Shown here in pieces: positions 35,116 through 44,397 of a DNA stretch of 64,000 nucleotides; the first letter of the stretch is position 1; each line of letters opens with the position of its first letter. The stretch is from assembly GCA_965198095.1 (NCBI GenBank), contig OZ240239.1, positions 1,426,001 to 1,490,000 of the forward strand. Direction: 5' to 3'. The position numbers were made by a program, and so were the translations under genes. Below the pieces are notes generated by a model that saw only the letters and a program-made list of their open reading frames with translations, was not told the origin of the DNA and did no database searches. This stretch comes from CBDFJH01 sp965198095. Lineage in GTDB: Bacteria; Latescibacterota; UBA2968; GCA-2709665.

Positions 35116-36168
35116 GTGAGAGGCGTTGTCTTCCTGGGGGACCGCAGGGCGGAAGTCAGAGACTTCCCCACGCCGGATCCGGCCCCGGACGAAGTGCGCG
35201 TCCGGATGAAGGCCGCATCGATCTGCGGGTCCGACATGCACGCCTACAGGAAGGGCCGGGAGGATCTGATCGCCTATCGGCGCCTCTCCGGAGGGTCACT
35301 CGACACGATTGCCGGGCACGAGGCGTCCGGCATCGCGGATGCCGTCGGGCGTCAGGTATCCCGCGTGAAGCCCGGCGATCGGGTCACCGTGTTCCTTCAC
35401 TGGGGATGCGGACACTGCGGACCTTGCCGGCGGGGAGACGTGACGTTCTGCCCGGAGCGGGGGGCTTACGGCGTGATTCGCGACGGCTCGTCCGCCGACT
35501 TCATCCTCGCGCCGGAGCGAGACTGCATGCCGATTCCGGATGGCCTCGACTTCGAACGGGCCTCCCTCGTCGCCTGCGCGGGGGGCACCGCCTATCAGTC
35601 GATCCGGCGGCTGAGCCTCTCCGGGGCCGACACGGTCGCGGTCTTCGGCCTCGGCCCCGTCGGTCTCTGCGCCGTGATCATGGCGGCGGCGCACGGGGCC
35701 AAGGTCATCGGCGTCGACCGGGTGCCGGAGCGGGTGGCGCTGGCCCGAGAGGTCGGCGCCTCGGAAGCGATCGATGCGTCCCGAGACGATCCCGTCAAGA
35801 CGATCGAAGACCTGACCGGAGGCCGCGGCGTCGACGCAGGCGCGGACTACTCCGGAAACTCGAACGCGCAGGAAGCCATGATGGCTGCCGCGGCCAAGGG
35901 CGCGCGTCTCGCGATCGTGGGCATCGGGGATGCATTTCGCGTGGACACCATGCAGATCATCTCCAAGCAGCTGACGCTGCTCGGATCGTGGATCTACAAC
36001 CGGGCACAACACGACGAGATCGTCGATCTCGTCCTGGAAAGAGACCTGCCGCTGGCGTCCCTGATCACGCACCGCTTTTCGATCGTGCAGGCCCCCGAAG
36101 CCTATGCCTGCTTCGACGCGGGCAAGACGGGAAAAGTGCTCTTCACGTGGGAGGAAGAAGGACGATGA
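35116..36168 (+). CDS. Zinc-dependent dehydrogenase (MDR, threonine/sorbitol dehydrogenase-like)
   Basis: A 350-residue NAD-dependent dehydrogenase. Catalytic zinc residues are Cys in SICGSDMH and His-Glu in AGHEASG; the structural zinc lobe CGHCGPCRRGDVTFC has four Cys; the cofactor loop is GLGPVG. GTG start with GGAG upstream. Its stop codon overlaps the start of the ThDP enzyme (ATGA), indicating translational coupling. Confidence 0.9.
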   Translation: MRGVVFLGDRRAEVRDFPTPDPAPDEVRVRMKAASICGSDMHAYRKGREDLIAYRRLSGGSLDTIAGHEASGIADAVGRQVSRVKPGDRVTVFLHWGCGHCGPCRRGDVTFCPERGAYGVIRDGSSADFILAPERDCMPIPDGLDFERASLVACAGGTAYQSIRRLSLSGADTVAVFGLGPVGLCAVIMAAAHGAKVIGVDRVPERVALAREVGASEAIDASRDDPVKTIEDLTGGRGVDAGADYSGNSNAQEAMMAAAAKGARLAIVGIGDAFRVDTMQIISKQLTLLGSWIYNRAQHDEIVDLVLERDLPLASLITHRFSIVQAPEAYACFDAGKTGKVLFTWEEEGR

Positions 36169-37763
36169 CCGGCGCCGAGCGGATCGCCGACCATCTCGCT
36201 TCATGGGGCGTTCGCCATATCTTCGGCATTCCGGGCAGCGGCTTTTCGCTGGATCTCATCGATGCCGCATCGCGACTGGGCATCGAGTTCGTGGTGACCG
36301 CGCACGAAGGCTCCGCCGCCATGATGGCCGCGGTCCACGGCGAACTGACCGGAATCCCGGGCGTTTGCCTTTCGATCAGAGGCCCCGGCGCGGCCAACGC
36401 GAGCAGCGGCGTCGCCTATGCCTGGCTGGAACAGGCCCCGATGCTGGCCATCACCGAAACCTACGCACGCAACGCCTCCCGGCCCCCGGCCCTTCAAACG
36501 CTGGACCACGAGGGCGTCTTTGCACCGACGACCAAACGGCGGACCCTGCTCACGCCAGACACCTGCCTTGCGAGCCTCTGGCGGGAAGCGGTCCAGGAAC
36601 GTCCGGGCCCGGTCCACCTCGACGTTCCGGACGGCCCATCCGATGTCGACGCCCGTCCGGACGACCTCTCCCCGGCGGAAAGCCCGGCCCGGAAGAGGCT
36701 CGACGTGGATGCGGTCGTTAAGAGACTGAGCGCGGCCCAAAGACCTGTGGCTGTCGTCGGCGCCGCCTGCGCGCGCGCCGCCGGCGGCGAAGCCCTGACC
36801 CGTCTGGCGGAATCCTGGTCGATCCCCGTAATGACGACAGTCAAGGCGCGAGGGCTGTTTCCGGAAGACCATCCGCTCTTCGCCGGACTCTTCCTTGCCA
36901 ACGGAAGAGCAGAGGAGCATATGACGGACCGGACCGACCTTTTCCTGACGATCGGATTGGATCGTCGCGAGCTCATGAAGGAGTGGCGCTACGAGCAACC
37001 CGCGCTCCTGCTGGACTGCATCGATCAGGGGGATGACCGCCCCTTCGATCCCGAAGCGCGCGTCATCGGAAACCTTCCCGACATTCTGAACGCCCTGGCC
37101 GACTTCGGCTCGGAGAAGTGGGCGGCGGAAGACGTCGCCGCCGCACGGCGCAGGCTGCGGGCCCGGGCCTCGCCCGACGGCCCTGGCTTCTGGCCTCAGC
37201 AGGTCGCTTCGATCGCGCGGAGCCTGAGCCCCCGTGAGACGGTTCTGGTGCTGGAGACCGGCATCTACCAGGCCGTCGTCGAACACGTCTGGATCAGCTA
37301 TGCCTTCGGGACGTATCTGGGAACGCTGTGCGCCCGGACGATGGGGCTGGCGCTGCCTGCCGCGTTGACGGCCGGCCTCCTGTTTCAAGACCGGCCCGTC
37401 GTCTGCATGGTGGGCGACGGAGGGCTGCTCATGCGGGCAGGAGAGCTCGAGCTGGCCGGTCGAATGAACGTTCCGCTCATCGTCATCTGCTTCAACGACG
37501 GAGGACTGGGCACGATACGCTCCCGCCAGACCACGCGCGGCCTCCCGCGCGGCGGCGTAGCGCTGGGACCGGTCAACTTCGCCAAAATGGCGGAGTCCTG
37601 CGGCTGTCACGGCGTCCGGGTCGCATCCGAATCCGCATTCGAACGGACGTTTTCCGAAGCCCTGAAGGCAGACGGACCGGTCGTGATCGATGTGGAGATG
37701 GATCCCGACCTCTACGACAAGACGCTCGTTCAGATACGGGGTGGAACCCCTTTGAGGCGTTAG
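36165..37763 (+). CDS. Thiamine-diphosphate-dependent enzyme (acetolactate synthase/decarboxylase-like)
   Basis: A 532-residue three-domain ThDP enzyme. The activating glutamate is in VTAHEGSAAMMAA, the ThDP motif runs from GDGGLLMRAGELE to FNDGGLG, and a central Rossmann-like domain lies at about 190-320. The cofactor motif is complete. The family includes acetolactate synthases, benzoylformate and sulfopyruvate decarboxylases and cannot be separated by eye. The start is the ATG at 36165 overlapping the upstream stop; the open frame begins much earlier. Confidence 0.88.
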   Translation: MTGAERIADHLASWGVRHIFGIPGSGFSLDLIDAASRLGIEFVVTAHEGSAAMMAAVHGELTGIPGVCLSIRGPGAANASSGVAYAWLEQAPMLAITETYARNASRPPALQTLDHEGVFAPTTKRRTLLTPDTCLASLWREAVQERPGPVHLDVPDGPSDVDARPDDLSPAESPARKRLDVDAVVKRLSAAQRPVAVVGAACARAAGGEALTRLAESWSIPVMTTVKARGLFPEDHPLFAGLFLANGRAEEHMTDRTDLFLTIGLDRRELMKEWRYEQPALLLDCIDQGDDRPFDPEARVIGNLPDILNALADFGSEKWAAEDVAAARRRLRARASPDGPGFWPQQVASIARSLSPRETVLVLETGIYQAVVEHVWISYAFGTYLGTLCARTMGLALPAALTAGLLFQDRPVVCMVGDGGLLMRAGELELAGRMNVPLIVICFNDGGLGTIRSRQTTRGLPRGGVALGPVNFAKMAESCGCHGVRVASESAFERTFSEALKADGPVVIDVEMDPDLYDKTLVQIRGGTPLRR

Positions 37764-37802
37764 GACGGCGGCCGTGAATCGATTTACGAAGAGAACAAGC
37801 CC

Positions 37803-38993
37803 GTGAAAATCACCGGGGTGAACGCCCACGTCGTCGTTCCGGACTACGGCCTTCAGCAGGAAGCCGAAGTCATTCGGGATCTGCTCAGCGACTGGCAGTG
37901 GACCTTCGTCACGGTCGATACGGACGAGGGACTGCAGGGGTGGGGCGAGGCCTCGTGCGTCCCGCGCAACACCTCTCTCCTGACGGGCGCGGGCGTTCAC
38001 GCGGTGAGAGAAGCGCTCGTCGGGGAGGACCCGGGCGATATCGAGCGGTTGTGGCAGAAGCTCTACCGGCGGTACACCTACCTGGGATCGCGAGGCTTTC
38101 CCAGCACCATCCTCAGCGGCATCGACATCGCCCTCTGGGATCTGAAGGGGAAGGCCCTGGGAAGGCCGATCTACGACCTCCTGGGCGGCAAAGTTCGCGG
38201 CAGCCTGCGGCTTTACGCCAACAGCTGGTTCACGGGCTGTCAGACGCCGGAGGACTACGCCCGGGCCGCGAAAGTTGCGGTAGAGGAAGGTCACGACGCG
38301 CTGAAGCTGGACCCCTTCAAAGAGATGCTTCCCTTCTTCACCGACTACATGGGCGGGCAGATCTCCGCGCGAGGCGAAGCACAGGGATGCGACATCGTCG
38401 CGGCGATACGCGAGGCCGTGGGGCCTCACGTCGAGATCCTGATCGACGCGCACGGGCATTTCAACGTTCCCACGGCCGTGCGTCTTGCCAACCGGCTTTA
38501 CGACGAGTCGAAGATCGCCTGGTTCGAAGAGCCGCTCCCGCCGGAGAGCTTCGGCGCGTTGCGCAGTGTGCGGGAGCAGGTCCGGCCGGCGATTTGCGTC
38601 GGAGAGCGGCTGTTTACGCGGTTCGATTTCATCCCGATCTTCGAGCAGCGGCTGGCCGATTATATTATGCCGGACGTGGTCTGGACCGGCGGCATCTCCG
38701 AGCTCAAAAAGATCGCCACGCTTGCCGAGGCCTACTACGTTCCGGTCAGTCCTCACAACGCCCAGGGCCCGGGCCAGATCCTCGGCGGCGCCCACGTCGC
38801 TGTGACTGTCCCGAACTTCTACCGGCTGGAACACGCCGTCAGCTGCAAGCCGGCATACGACGACTTCCTTCAGGAACCGTTGACGTGGCGCGGGAACCGC
38901 CTCGAAATCCCGGACCGGCCCGGTCTGGGCGTCGACCTGAACATGGAACGGGTTCTGGCAGAGCTTCACCCGGCCTGGAGAGACTCGGAATGA
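37803..38993 (+). CDS. Mandelate racemase/muconate lactonizing enzyme family protein
   Basis: A 396-residue enolase-superfamily acid-sugar dehydratase-like enzyme. Mg ligands can be assigned to D in LIDAHGHF, E in WFEEPL and E in VGERLF; the general base His is in SPHNAQGPG. The DxH pattern after the first ligand resembles the galactonate dehydratase/ManD side of the family. GTG start. It lies 39 nt after the ThDP gene and 31 nt before the SDR gene, which fits sugar-acid catabolism. Confidence 0.9.
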   Translation: MKITGVNAHVVVPDYGLQQEAEVIRDLLSDWQWTFVTVDTDEGLQGWGEASCVPRNTSLLTGAGVHAVREALVGEDPGDIERLWQKLYRRYTYLGSRGFPSTILSGIDIALWDLKGKALGRPIYDLLGGKVRGSLRLYANSWFTGCQTPEDYARAAKVAVEEGHDALKLDPFKEMLPFFTDYMGGQISARGEAQGCDIVAAIREAVGPHVEILIDAHGHFNVPTAVRLANRLYDESKIAWFEEPLPPESFGALRSVREQVRPAICVGERLFTRFDFIPIFEQRLADYIMPDVVWTGGISELKKIATLAEAYYVPVSPHNAQGPGQILGGAHVAVTVPNFYRLEHAVSCKPAYDDFLQEPLTWRGNRLEIPDRPGLGVDLNMERVLAELHPAWRDSE

Positions 38994-39024
38994 CGGCAGG
39001 AGAGACGACGCAAGAGGTGTGGAC

Positions 39025-39819
39025 ATGAAGGTCGATCTCACGGAAGACGTCTGCATGGTGACGGGTGGCGCCCACGGGATTGGACGGGCCATCGTCCAGG
39101 TCCTGTCGGAAAACGGCGCAAAGGTCGGCATCGTCGATCTCGACGGCGCGGCGGGCGCTGCCGCTGCCGAGGAAGTGAACGGGACGGGAGGCGTCTGCCA
39201 CGCGATCCAGGGCGACGTCTCCGACGCCGAGCAGATGGAGGAGGTCGTATCCAGGTTCGCCGAGAGATGGGCGCGCATCACCGTGCTGGTCAACAACGCA
39301 GGCATCAACACCGGCCGGGACCGTGCGATGATCCACGAATTCACCCTGGAAAACTGGGACCGCATCCTGCAGGTCGACCTGACCGGCGTCTTTGCGTGCA
39401 GCCGAGCCGTCGTGCCGATCATGCTGAAAGCAGGAGGGGGCCGGATCGTAAACATCAGCTCCGTTGCGGGTCTCGTGCCGCTTCGTCTGCAAAGTGCCTT
39501 CGTTTCAGCCAAGGCGGGGGTGGTCAACCTCACCCGTTCGATGGCCATCGAGCTTGGTTCGAAGGGCATCCTGGTAAACGCGGTCGCGCCTGGCTCGACG
39601 CTCACCCGGGGCACGGAGAAGATGTTCTACGGAGAGGATGGGTTCCAATCCGAAAGGGCTGCGAGTTTGCTCTCGCACATCCCGTTGGGTCGTCCCGGAA
39701 CGACCGGGGAGATCGCCAATGTCGTGCTGTTCCTGGTCTCACCCGACGCAAGCTACGTCAATGGCGCTGTCCTTCCAGTCGACGGAGGCTGGACCGCCGG
39801 CTATACCCGCGACTGGTGA
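39025..39819 (+). CDS. Short-chain dehydrogenase/reductase homologue with Tyr-to-Phe change
   Basis: A 264-residue classical-type SDR fold: cofactor loop TGGAHGIG (13-20), NNAG at 90-93, Ser145/146 and the PG motif after the active site. The YxxxK catalytic motif reads FVSAK (F159, K163), so the proton-donating tyrosine is missing while the lysine is kept. Either it has lost reductase activity or another residue substitutes. ATG at 39025 with AGAGGTG upstream. Part of the catabolic run. Confidence 0.88.
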   Translation: MKVDLTEDVCMVTGGAHGIGRAIVQVLSENGAKVGIVDLDGAAGAAAAEEVNGTGGVCHAIQGDVSDAEQMEEVVSRFAERWARITVLVNNAGINTGRDRAMIHEFTLENWDRILQVDLTGVFACSRAVVPIMLKAGGGRIVNISSVAGLVPLRLQSAFVSAKAGVVNLTRSMAIELGSKGILVNAVAPGSTLTRGTEKMFYGEDGFQSERAASLLSHIPLGRPGTTGEIANVVLFLVSPDASYVNGAVLPVDGGWTAGYTRDW

Positions 39820-39841
39820 CTCGATAACAAGGAGTTCAAAC

Positions 39842-40258
39842 GTGGCCAAGATTACGCAGTTCAGCGGATATCAGGGTGAACCCCCGATTCCCAAGCCGGA
39901 CAAACCTGTCCCTGCCAACGTCGTTACGGTTCAGGAGGGCGTGCCCGTAAAATACTCGGGGTGCGATGGCATCGGGGTGCGGGTCGTCCATCCGGCAAAC
40001 CCCAGGGCCCCCGCTCAAAGCTTGGGACTCGTGAAATTCTACGTTCCGCCTCACGTCGTGTTGGAGCCGGGGAGTCACCACACCGAGGAGTGCTACGTCG
40101 TCCTGCGGGGCCGGGGGACGATGACCCTTGCCGGAGAAAAGCGCGAGGTCAAGGAAGGGATGTTCATTCACCTGCCGCCCTGGTGTGAGCACGGTGTGGA
40201 GAATACCGGCGACGAAACGCTGGAAATCCTCATCTGTACGTCTCCGCCCAACCCGTAG
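39842..40258 (+). CDS. Cupin-domain protein
   Basis: A 138-residue single cupin barrel. Motif 1 is PGSHHTEECYVVLRGRG (two His and Glu) and motif 2 includes PPWCEHGVEN with the third His, so a metal site is complete. GTG start behind AAGGAG, 22 nt after the SDR gene. Small cupins in catabolic clusters are often isomerases or dioxygenases; the substrate is unknown. Confidence 0.87.
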   Translation: MAKITQFSGYQGEPPIPKPDKPVPANVVTVQEGVPVKYSGCDGIGVRVVHPANPRAPAQSLGLVKFYVPPHVVLEPGSHHTEECYVVLRGRGTMTLAGEKREVKEGMFIHLPPWCEHGVENTGDETLEILICTSPPNP

Positions 40259-40331
40259 CGGCAGGCGTCGGGCGGGCGAAAGATCTTCCCCGTGCGGTGG
40301 ATCTCGTCTCCGGAATCTCTCGACAAGAGAC

Positions 40332-41033
40332 ATGAACCTGCATTACTTCCAGCACGTCCCCTTCGAAGGTCTCGGCAGCATCCGGGACTGGGCGACCGAC
40401 AACGTCCACGAGGTGGCCTGCACGCGATTCTTCGCGGATGAGAGGCCGCCCCCGCCGGAAGCCTTGGACTGCCTCGTCGTCATGGGCGGACCGATGAACA
40501 TCTACGAGGAAGAGCGCTATCCCTGGCTCCGACGCGAAAAGCGAGCCATTGAGCAGGCGTTGAACGCCGGCAAAGTGATCCTGGGCGTCTGTCTCGGGGC
40601 GCAGCTCCTCGCCGACGTGCTCGGAGCGAAAGTCTACCGCAACGCGCACGCGGAGATCGGCTGGTTTCCGGTCGAAAAAGTCGCGCCGGCCTCCGACGCA
40701 CGACCGTTCGCATCGTTTCCTCGGGACGTCGAAGCCTTCCACTGGCACGGCGATACGTTCGACATTCCGGCGGGCTGCACGCACGTCGCCAGGAGCGACG
40801 GCTGTGAAAACCAGGCCTTTGCCTGCGAAGATCGCGCGGTCGGCCTGCAGTTCCATCTTGAAACGACCCGCGCGGGCGCAGGGCGACTGATCCATCACTG
40901 TGCGGATGAAATCCGTGAAGGGCCGTTTGTCCAGACGGGCGCGGCCATGTTGTCCGACGAGGGTCGCTTCGGGCGAATCAACACGACGATGCGCACGCTC
41001 TTGGATGCGCTCACTGCCCGAATCTCCGCCTAG
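40332..41033 (+). CDS. Class I glutamine amidotransferase-like protein
   Basis: A 233-residue GATase1 domain of the GMP-synthase-like stand-alone type. The nucleophile elbow is GVCLGAQL with the catalytic Cys, and the His-Glu pair is in LQFHLE. VVMGGPMNIYEEERYPWL is the usual oxyanion region. Stand-alone members often act as gamma-glutamyl hydrolases or transferases. ATG start with a weak site, 73 nt after the cupin gene. Confidence 0.9.
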   Translation: MNLHYFQHVPFEGLGSIRDWATDNVHEVACTRFFADERPPPPEALDCLVVMGGPMNIYEEERYPWLRREKRAIEQALNAGKVILGVCLGAQLLADVLGAKVYRNAHAEIGWFPVEKVAPASDARPFASFPRDVEAFHWHGDTFDIPAGCTHVARSDGCENQAFACEDRAVGLQFHLETTRAGAGRLIHHCADEIREGPFVQTGAAMLSDEGRFGRINTTMRTLLDALTARISA

Positions 41034-41110
41034 TCGCCGGTCGGCGTTCCGATACGCCGTACCGGGTGTCGACGAGACAGAAGATACGTTCTCCTGGAGA
41101 GGAGCCACGA

Positions 41111-41479
41111 ATGATCGACAGGATCCACAAAGTCGCGCTCGTCACCGACGACGTCGAAGGCGCGGTGAAGTTCTACACCGAGACCCTCGGCATGGTCGTT
41201 TCAGAGCGTTTCCCGAACGAAGATGACGAGGACTTCGTCTTCCTGAAATCGGGCGACTTCACGCTGGAGCTCATGCCGAAGAAAACGATGGACGCCGACG
41301 TCGGATTCCACCACATCTCGTTTCGCGTGGACAGCGTGGACGCCGGCGCTCAGGCGTTGCGGGAGAAGGGGGTGAACATGGAGGTGGCGCCGTTCGACGC
41401 GGGCGTGGGAGGGATTCGGCTCGGATTCTTCAAGGGGCCCGACGACGTTCTGCTGCAGCTTTTCGAAAGAGACCGGTGA
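41111..41479 (+). CDS. VOC protein, methylmalonyl-CoA epimerase-like
   Basis: A 122-residue VOC domain with HKVALVTDDVEGAVKFYTE, FHHISFRVDSVD and LLQLFER, the order and metal positions (His, His, Glu) of methylmalonyl-CoA epimerase and glyoxalase-like enzymes. ATG after AGAGGAG. Last gene of the plus-strand run; pyrB converges from the right. Confidence 0.86.
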   Translation: MIDRIHKVALVTDDVEGAVKFYTETLGMVVSERFPNEDDEDFVFLKSGDFTLELMPKKTMDADVGFHHISFRVDSVDAGAQALREKGVNMEVAPFDAGVGGIRLGFFKGPDDVLLQLFERDR

Positions 41480-41555
41480 CGGGCGTCGCGCCCCTGCGGA
41501 GATGTTCTCGTCACAGTTTCAGGCCGGATGACTGGCCGATCGGCGATCCGTGGTC

Positions 41556-42482
41556 TTACGCATCCAAGACCCGCTTGAGAAGCGCCATCCGGATGTAGAG
41601 ACCGTTGTGGGCCTGCCGGAAGTAGGCGGCTCTCGGATCGGCATCGACCTTCGGGTCGATTTCATCCACCCGCGGAAGGGGATGTAAGACGCGGGCGTGC
41701 CGCGGCAGGGCCGCCATGACTTTCGAATCGATGACGTATCGGCCTCGCGCCTTCTCGTAGTCCTCGGTTCGGTCGCCGAATCGCTCGCGCTGGATGCGCG
41801 TCTGGTAGACCACGTCGACCTCCCGCACCACACTCATCAAATCCTTCTGTTCTTCAAACATCACGCCGTTCCGCGTCAAATACTCCTTGATGTCGTCCTT
41901 CATGCGAACGACGTCCGGCGCCACGAAGTAGAGTTGCACGTCATCATACTTCGTCATCAGGTAGGCCAGCGACCTCACGGTGCGTCCATTGGCAAGGTCT
42001 CCCACCATCGCCAGCTTGATGCCGTCCAGCCGCCCGATCTCCTTCTGAATCGTGTAGACGTCCAGCAGGGCCTGCGTCGGGTGCTGGCCCGGCCCGTCCC
42101 CCGCGCTCAGGATCGGAACGGATGCCACGTCTGCCGCCCGTTTCGCGGACCCGCTCTCGAAATGTCTCAACACGATCACATCGGAGTATCCCTCCACGAT
42201 CCGGATCGTGTCTTCCAGGGTTTCTCCCTTTGCGGCGGAGGAGAACTCGCGCGCGCTTTCCGTCGTGACCACACCTCCCCCAAGCCGACGCATGGCGGCT
42301 TCGAAGGAGAGGCGGGTGCGGGTGCTCGGCTCGTAGAAGAGCGTTGCCATAATCCGCCGGTTCAGGATGTTGGAACCGTACCGGCTCACGACCTCTTCCA
42401 TTTCTTTGGTCAAGGCAAAGATCTCGGACAGCAGGTCCTTGTCGAACTGCTGCGCCTCAATGACGTGGAAAAGTCTACCCAT
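41556..42482 (-). CDS. pyrB: Aspartate carbamoyltransferase catalytic subunit
   Basis: Forms carbamoyl-aspartate in pyrimidine synthesis. The 308-residue protein has all family motifs: FYEPSTRTR (carbamoyl phosphate), GQHPTQAL and LHPLPRVDEI. No pyrI regulatory gene is adjacent. ATG at 42482 with GGGAG upstream. A promoter and an intrinsic terminator lie in the 90-nt leader, so regulation by attenuation is likely. Confidence 0.96.
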   Translation of the reverse strand: MGRLFHVIEAQQFDKDLLSEIFALTKEMEEVVSRYGSNILNRRIMATLFYEPSTRTRLSFEAAMRRLGGGVVTTESAREFSSAAKGETLEDTIRIVEGYSDVIVLRHFESGSAKRAADVASVPILSAGDGPGQHPTQALLDVYTIQKEIGRLDGIKLAMVGDLANGRTVRSLAYLMTKYDDVQLYFVAPDVVRMKDDIKEYLTRNGVMFEEQKDLMSVVREVDVVYQTRIQRERFGDRTEDYEKARGRYVIDSKVMAALPRHARVLHPLPRVDEIDPKVDADPRAAYFRQAHNGLYIRMALLKRVLDA

Positions 42483-42499
42483 GGGAACTCCCGCGAACG

Positions 42500-42528
42500 A
42501 AAAAAGCCCTCCCTTTAAGGAGAGCCTT
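42500..42528 (-). terminator. Intrinsic terminator in the pyrB leader (attenuator)
   Basis: On the minus strand an AAG-CTCTCC / GGGAGGGCTT hairpin with one bulge and a TTAAA loop is followed by TTTTTT, ending 17 nt before the pyrB start codon. Its place between promoter and gene indicates attenuation. No confident PyrR-binding loop or leader peptide was found. Confidence 0.7.
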
Positions 42529-42578
42529 CATCCAGAACAACAGCCGGAAACCTCGACGTGAGTCTCATTTGAAGCGAA

Positions 42579-42607
42579 AATATAGGCCCAAGCGTCGTTG
42601 CGAGCAA
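42579..42607 (-). promoter_or_regulatory. Promoter of pyrB
   Basis: TTGCTC (42607-42602), a 17-nt spacer and TATATT (42584-42579), placing the start site about 90 nt before pyrB and just ahead of the attenuator. Confidence 0.6.
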
Positions 42608-42728
42608 AGGAGAAATTGTGGTTGACGCGTCCTCTCTTTCCAATATCTTTGGTGTGGACCGCGATGAGGACCTGGGCCGTTCCGAGCCTGGGTTATTTTT
42701 TATTCAAGACTCGAGGAGGTTCCCCGCC

Positions 42729-44276
42729 ATGTCTTTCCCGTCCCCCTTGGCCGACTATCTCGCCTCGGCTTCAGACAAGCGCCCGGATCCTGGATTCATC
42801 GCCTACCTGGCTGCGCTCGAGAGCATCCACGGGTCGTCTCCCGAAGTCGCGAGGGCCATCGTGTCCGAGCTGGCCGACCAGCGCGCCAACCTCAAGATGA
42901 TCGCCAGCGAGAACTACTGCTCGCTTGCGGTGCAGCTGGCCCAGGGCAACCTCTTCACGGACAAGTATGCCGAGGGATATCCTCACCACAGGTTCTATGC
43001 GGGCTGCGACAACGTCGACGCCGTTGAAGCCGGCGCGGTCGATCTGGCCTGTGCCCTGTTTGGCGCCGACCACGCCTACACACAGCCTCACTCGGGGGCC
43101 GATGCGAACCTGGTGGCCTACTGGGCCATTCTCTCGGCCCGTATCCAGACCCCGATGATGAAGGCGCTCGACCAGACCGACCCGTCCAAGCTTTCGGAAC
43201 GGGAATGGGCGGAGATTCGATTCGCCCTGGGGGACCAGCGGCTGTTGGGGATGGACTACTACGCCGGCGGCCATCTGACTCACGGCTACAGGCACAATGT
43301 CTCTGCCCGAATGTTCCAGACCGCGTCCTACGGCGTCAACCCCGAGACCAGCCTCGTCGACTACGACGAGCTGAGGGCGCAAGCGGCGGCCTTCAAGCCT
43401 CTGATTCTCCTTGCCGGTTACAGTGCCTACCCACGGAAGATCAACTTCAGGATATTCAGAGAAATCGCGGATGAGATCGGCGCCGTCTTCATGGTGGACA
43501 TGGCGCACTTCTCAGGGCTCGTGGCGGGCAAGGTCTTCGAGGGCGATTTCGATCCGGTCGCGCACGCCGACGTCGTGACCACGACGACCCACAAGACGCT
43601 CAGGGGCCCCCGAGGGGGTCTGATCCTCTGCAAGGAGGAATTCGCCGAACAGGTCGACAAGGGCTGCCCGCTCGTCCTTGGCGGCCCGCTCCCGCACGCG
43701 CTCGCGGCCAAGGCCGTGGCCCTCCGGGAAGCCAGCTCGGATACGTTCAAGGACTACGCGGCCCGAATCGTGGAAAACGCGCGGACCCTTGCCGAAACCT
43801 GCATCGAGGAGGGCATGAAGATCCTGACGGACGGGACGGACAACCACCTGATGCTCCTGGACGTCACCCCCTTCGGCCTCACCGGGCGTCAGGCCGAATC
43901 GGCGATGCGCGAAGCCAACATTACGTTGAACCGAAACGCGCTTCCGTTCGACGCCAACGGCCCGTGGTACACCAGCGGCCTCAGAATCGGCACGCCTGCG
44001 CTCACGACCCTCGGGATGGGGACGGAAGAGATGCGGGAGATCGCCTCCGTCCTGAAGCAGATCCTCTCCGCAACGCGTCCGTTGAAGATCCGGAAAGGGA
44101 GAAGCGCGGGAAAGCCGAGCCAGGCGAGATACCGCGTGGCAGGGGAGGCCCTCGACGCCGCGAGGTCTCGCGTCGGAGACCTGCTCCGGCAGTTTCCGGT
44201 CTATCCCGAGCTCGATCTGGGCTATCTCCAGAGGTGCTTTTCGCAGGGCCTTGTTGCAGACGGTCAGGAAGCCTGA
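42729..44276 (+). CDS. glyA: Serine hydroxymethyltransferase, long form
   Basis: PLP enzyme interconverting serine and glycine with tetrahydrofolate. At 515 residues it is about 90 longer than E. coli GlyA. The conserved opening LKMIASENYCS and YAEGYPHHRFYAGCDNVD, the PLP lysine in TTTTHKTLRGPRGG and the folate-region GTPALTTLGM are present. The extra length is an N-terminal stretch and an insert near residues 135-180. Start at ATG 42729 with GAGGAGG upstream; the frame is open 111 nt earlier. Confidence 0.94.
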   Translation: MSFPSPLADYLASASDKRPDPGFIAYLAALESIHGSSPEVARAIVSELADQRANLKMIASENYCSLAVQLAQGNLFTDKYAEGYPHHRFYAGCDNVDAVEAGAVDLACALFGADHAYTQPHSGADANLVAYWAILSARIQTPMMKALDQTDPSKLSEREWAEIRFALGDQRLLGMDYYAGGHLTHGYRHNVSARMFQTASYGVNPETSLVDYDELRAQAAAFKPLILLAGYSAYPRKINFRIFREIADEIGAVFMVDMAHFSGLVAGKVFEGDFDPVAHADVVTTTTHKTLRGPRGGLILCKEEFAEQVDKGCPLVLGGPLPHALAAKAVALREASSDTFKDYAARIVENARTLAETCIEEGMKILTDGTDNHLMLLDVTPFGLTGRQAESAMREANITLNRNALPFDANGPWYTSGLRIGTPALTTLGMGTEEMREIASVLKQILSATRPLKIRKGRSAGKPSQARYRVAGEALDAARSRVGDLLRQFPVYPELDLGYLQRCFSQGLVADGQEA

Positions 44277-44397
44277 CCTGCCGCTGCCGAGCAACTCACC
44301 AAACCCCGTCAGACTGTATTTCCGAAAGACCGCCTGCCCCGCTTTGATACCCGGGCGGGTGAACGGCGTCCGTTCAACCTTGCCTGCTGACGAGGCC

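Noticed and set aside
36201..39614. Minus-strand ORF of 1137 codons
   Set aside because: Covers four plus-strand genes with intact motifs and ribosome sites; no domain recognisable.
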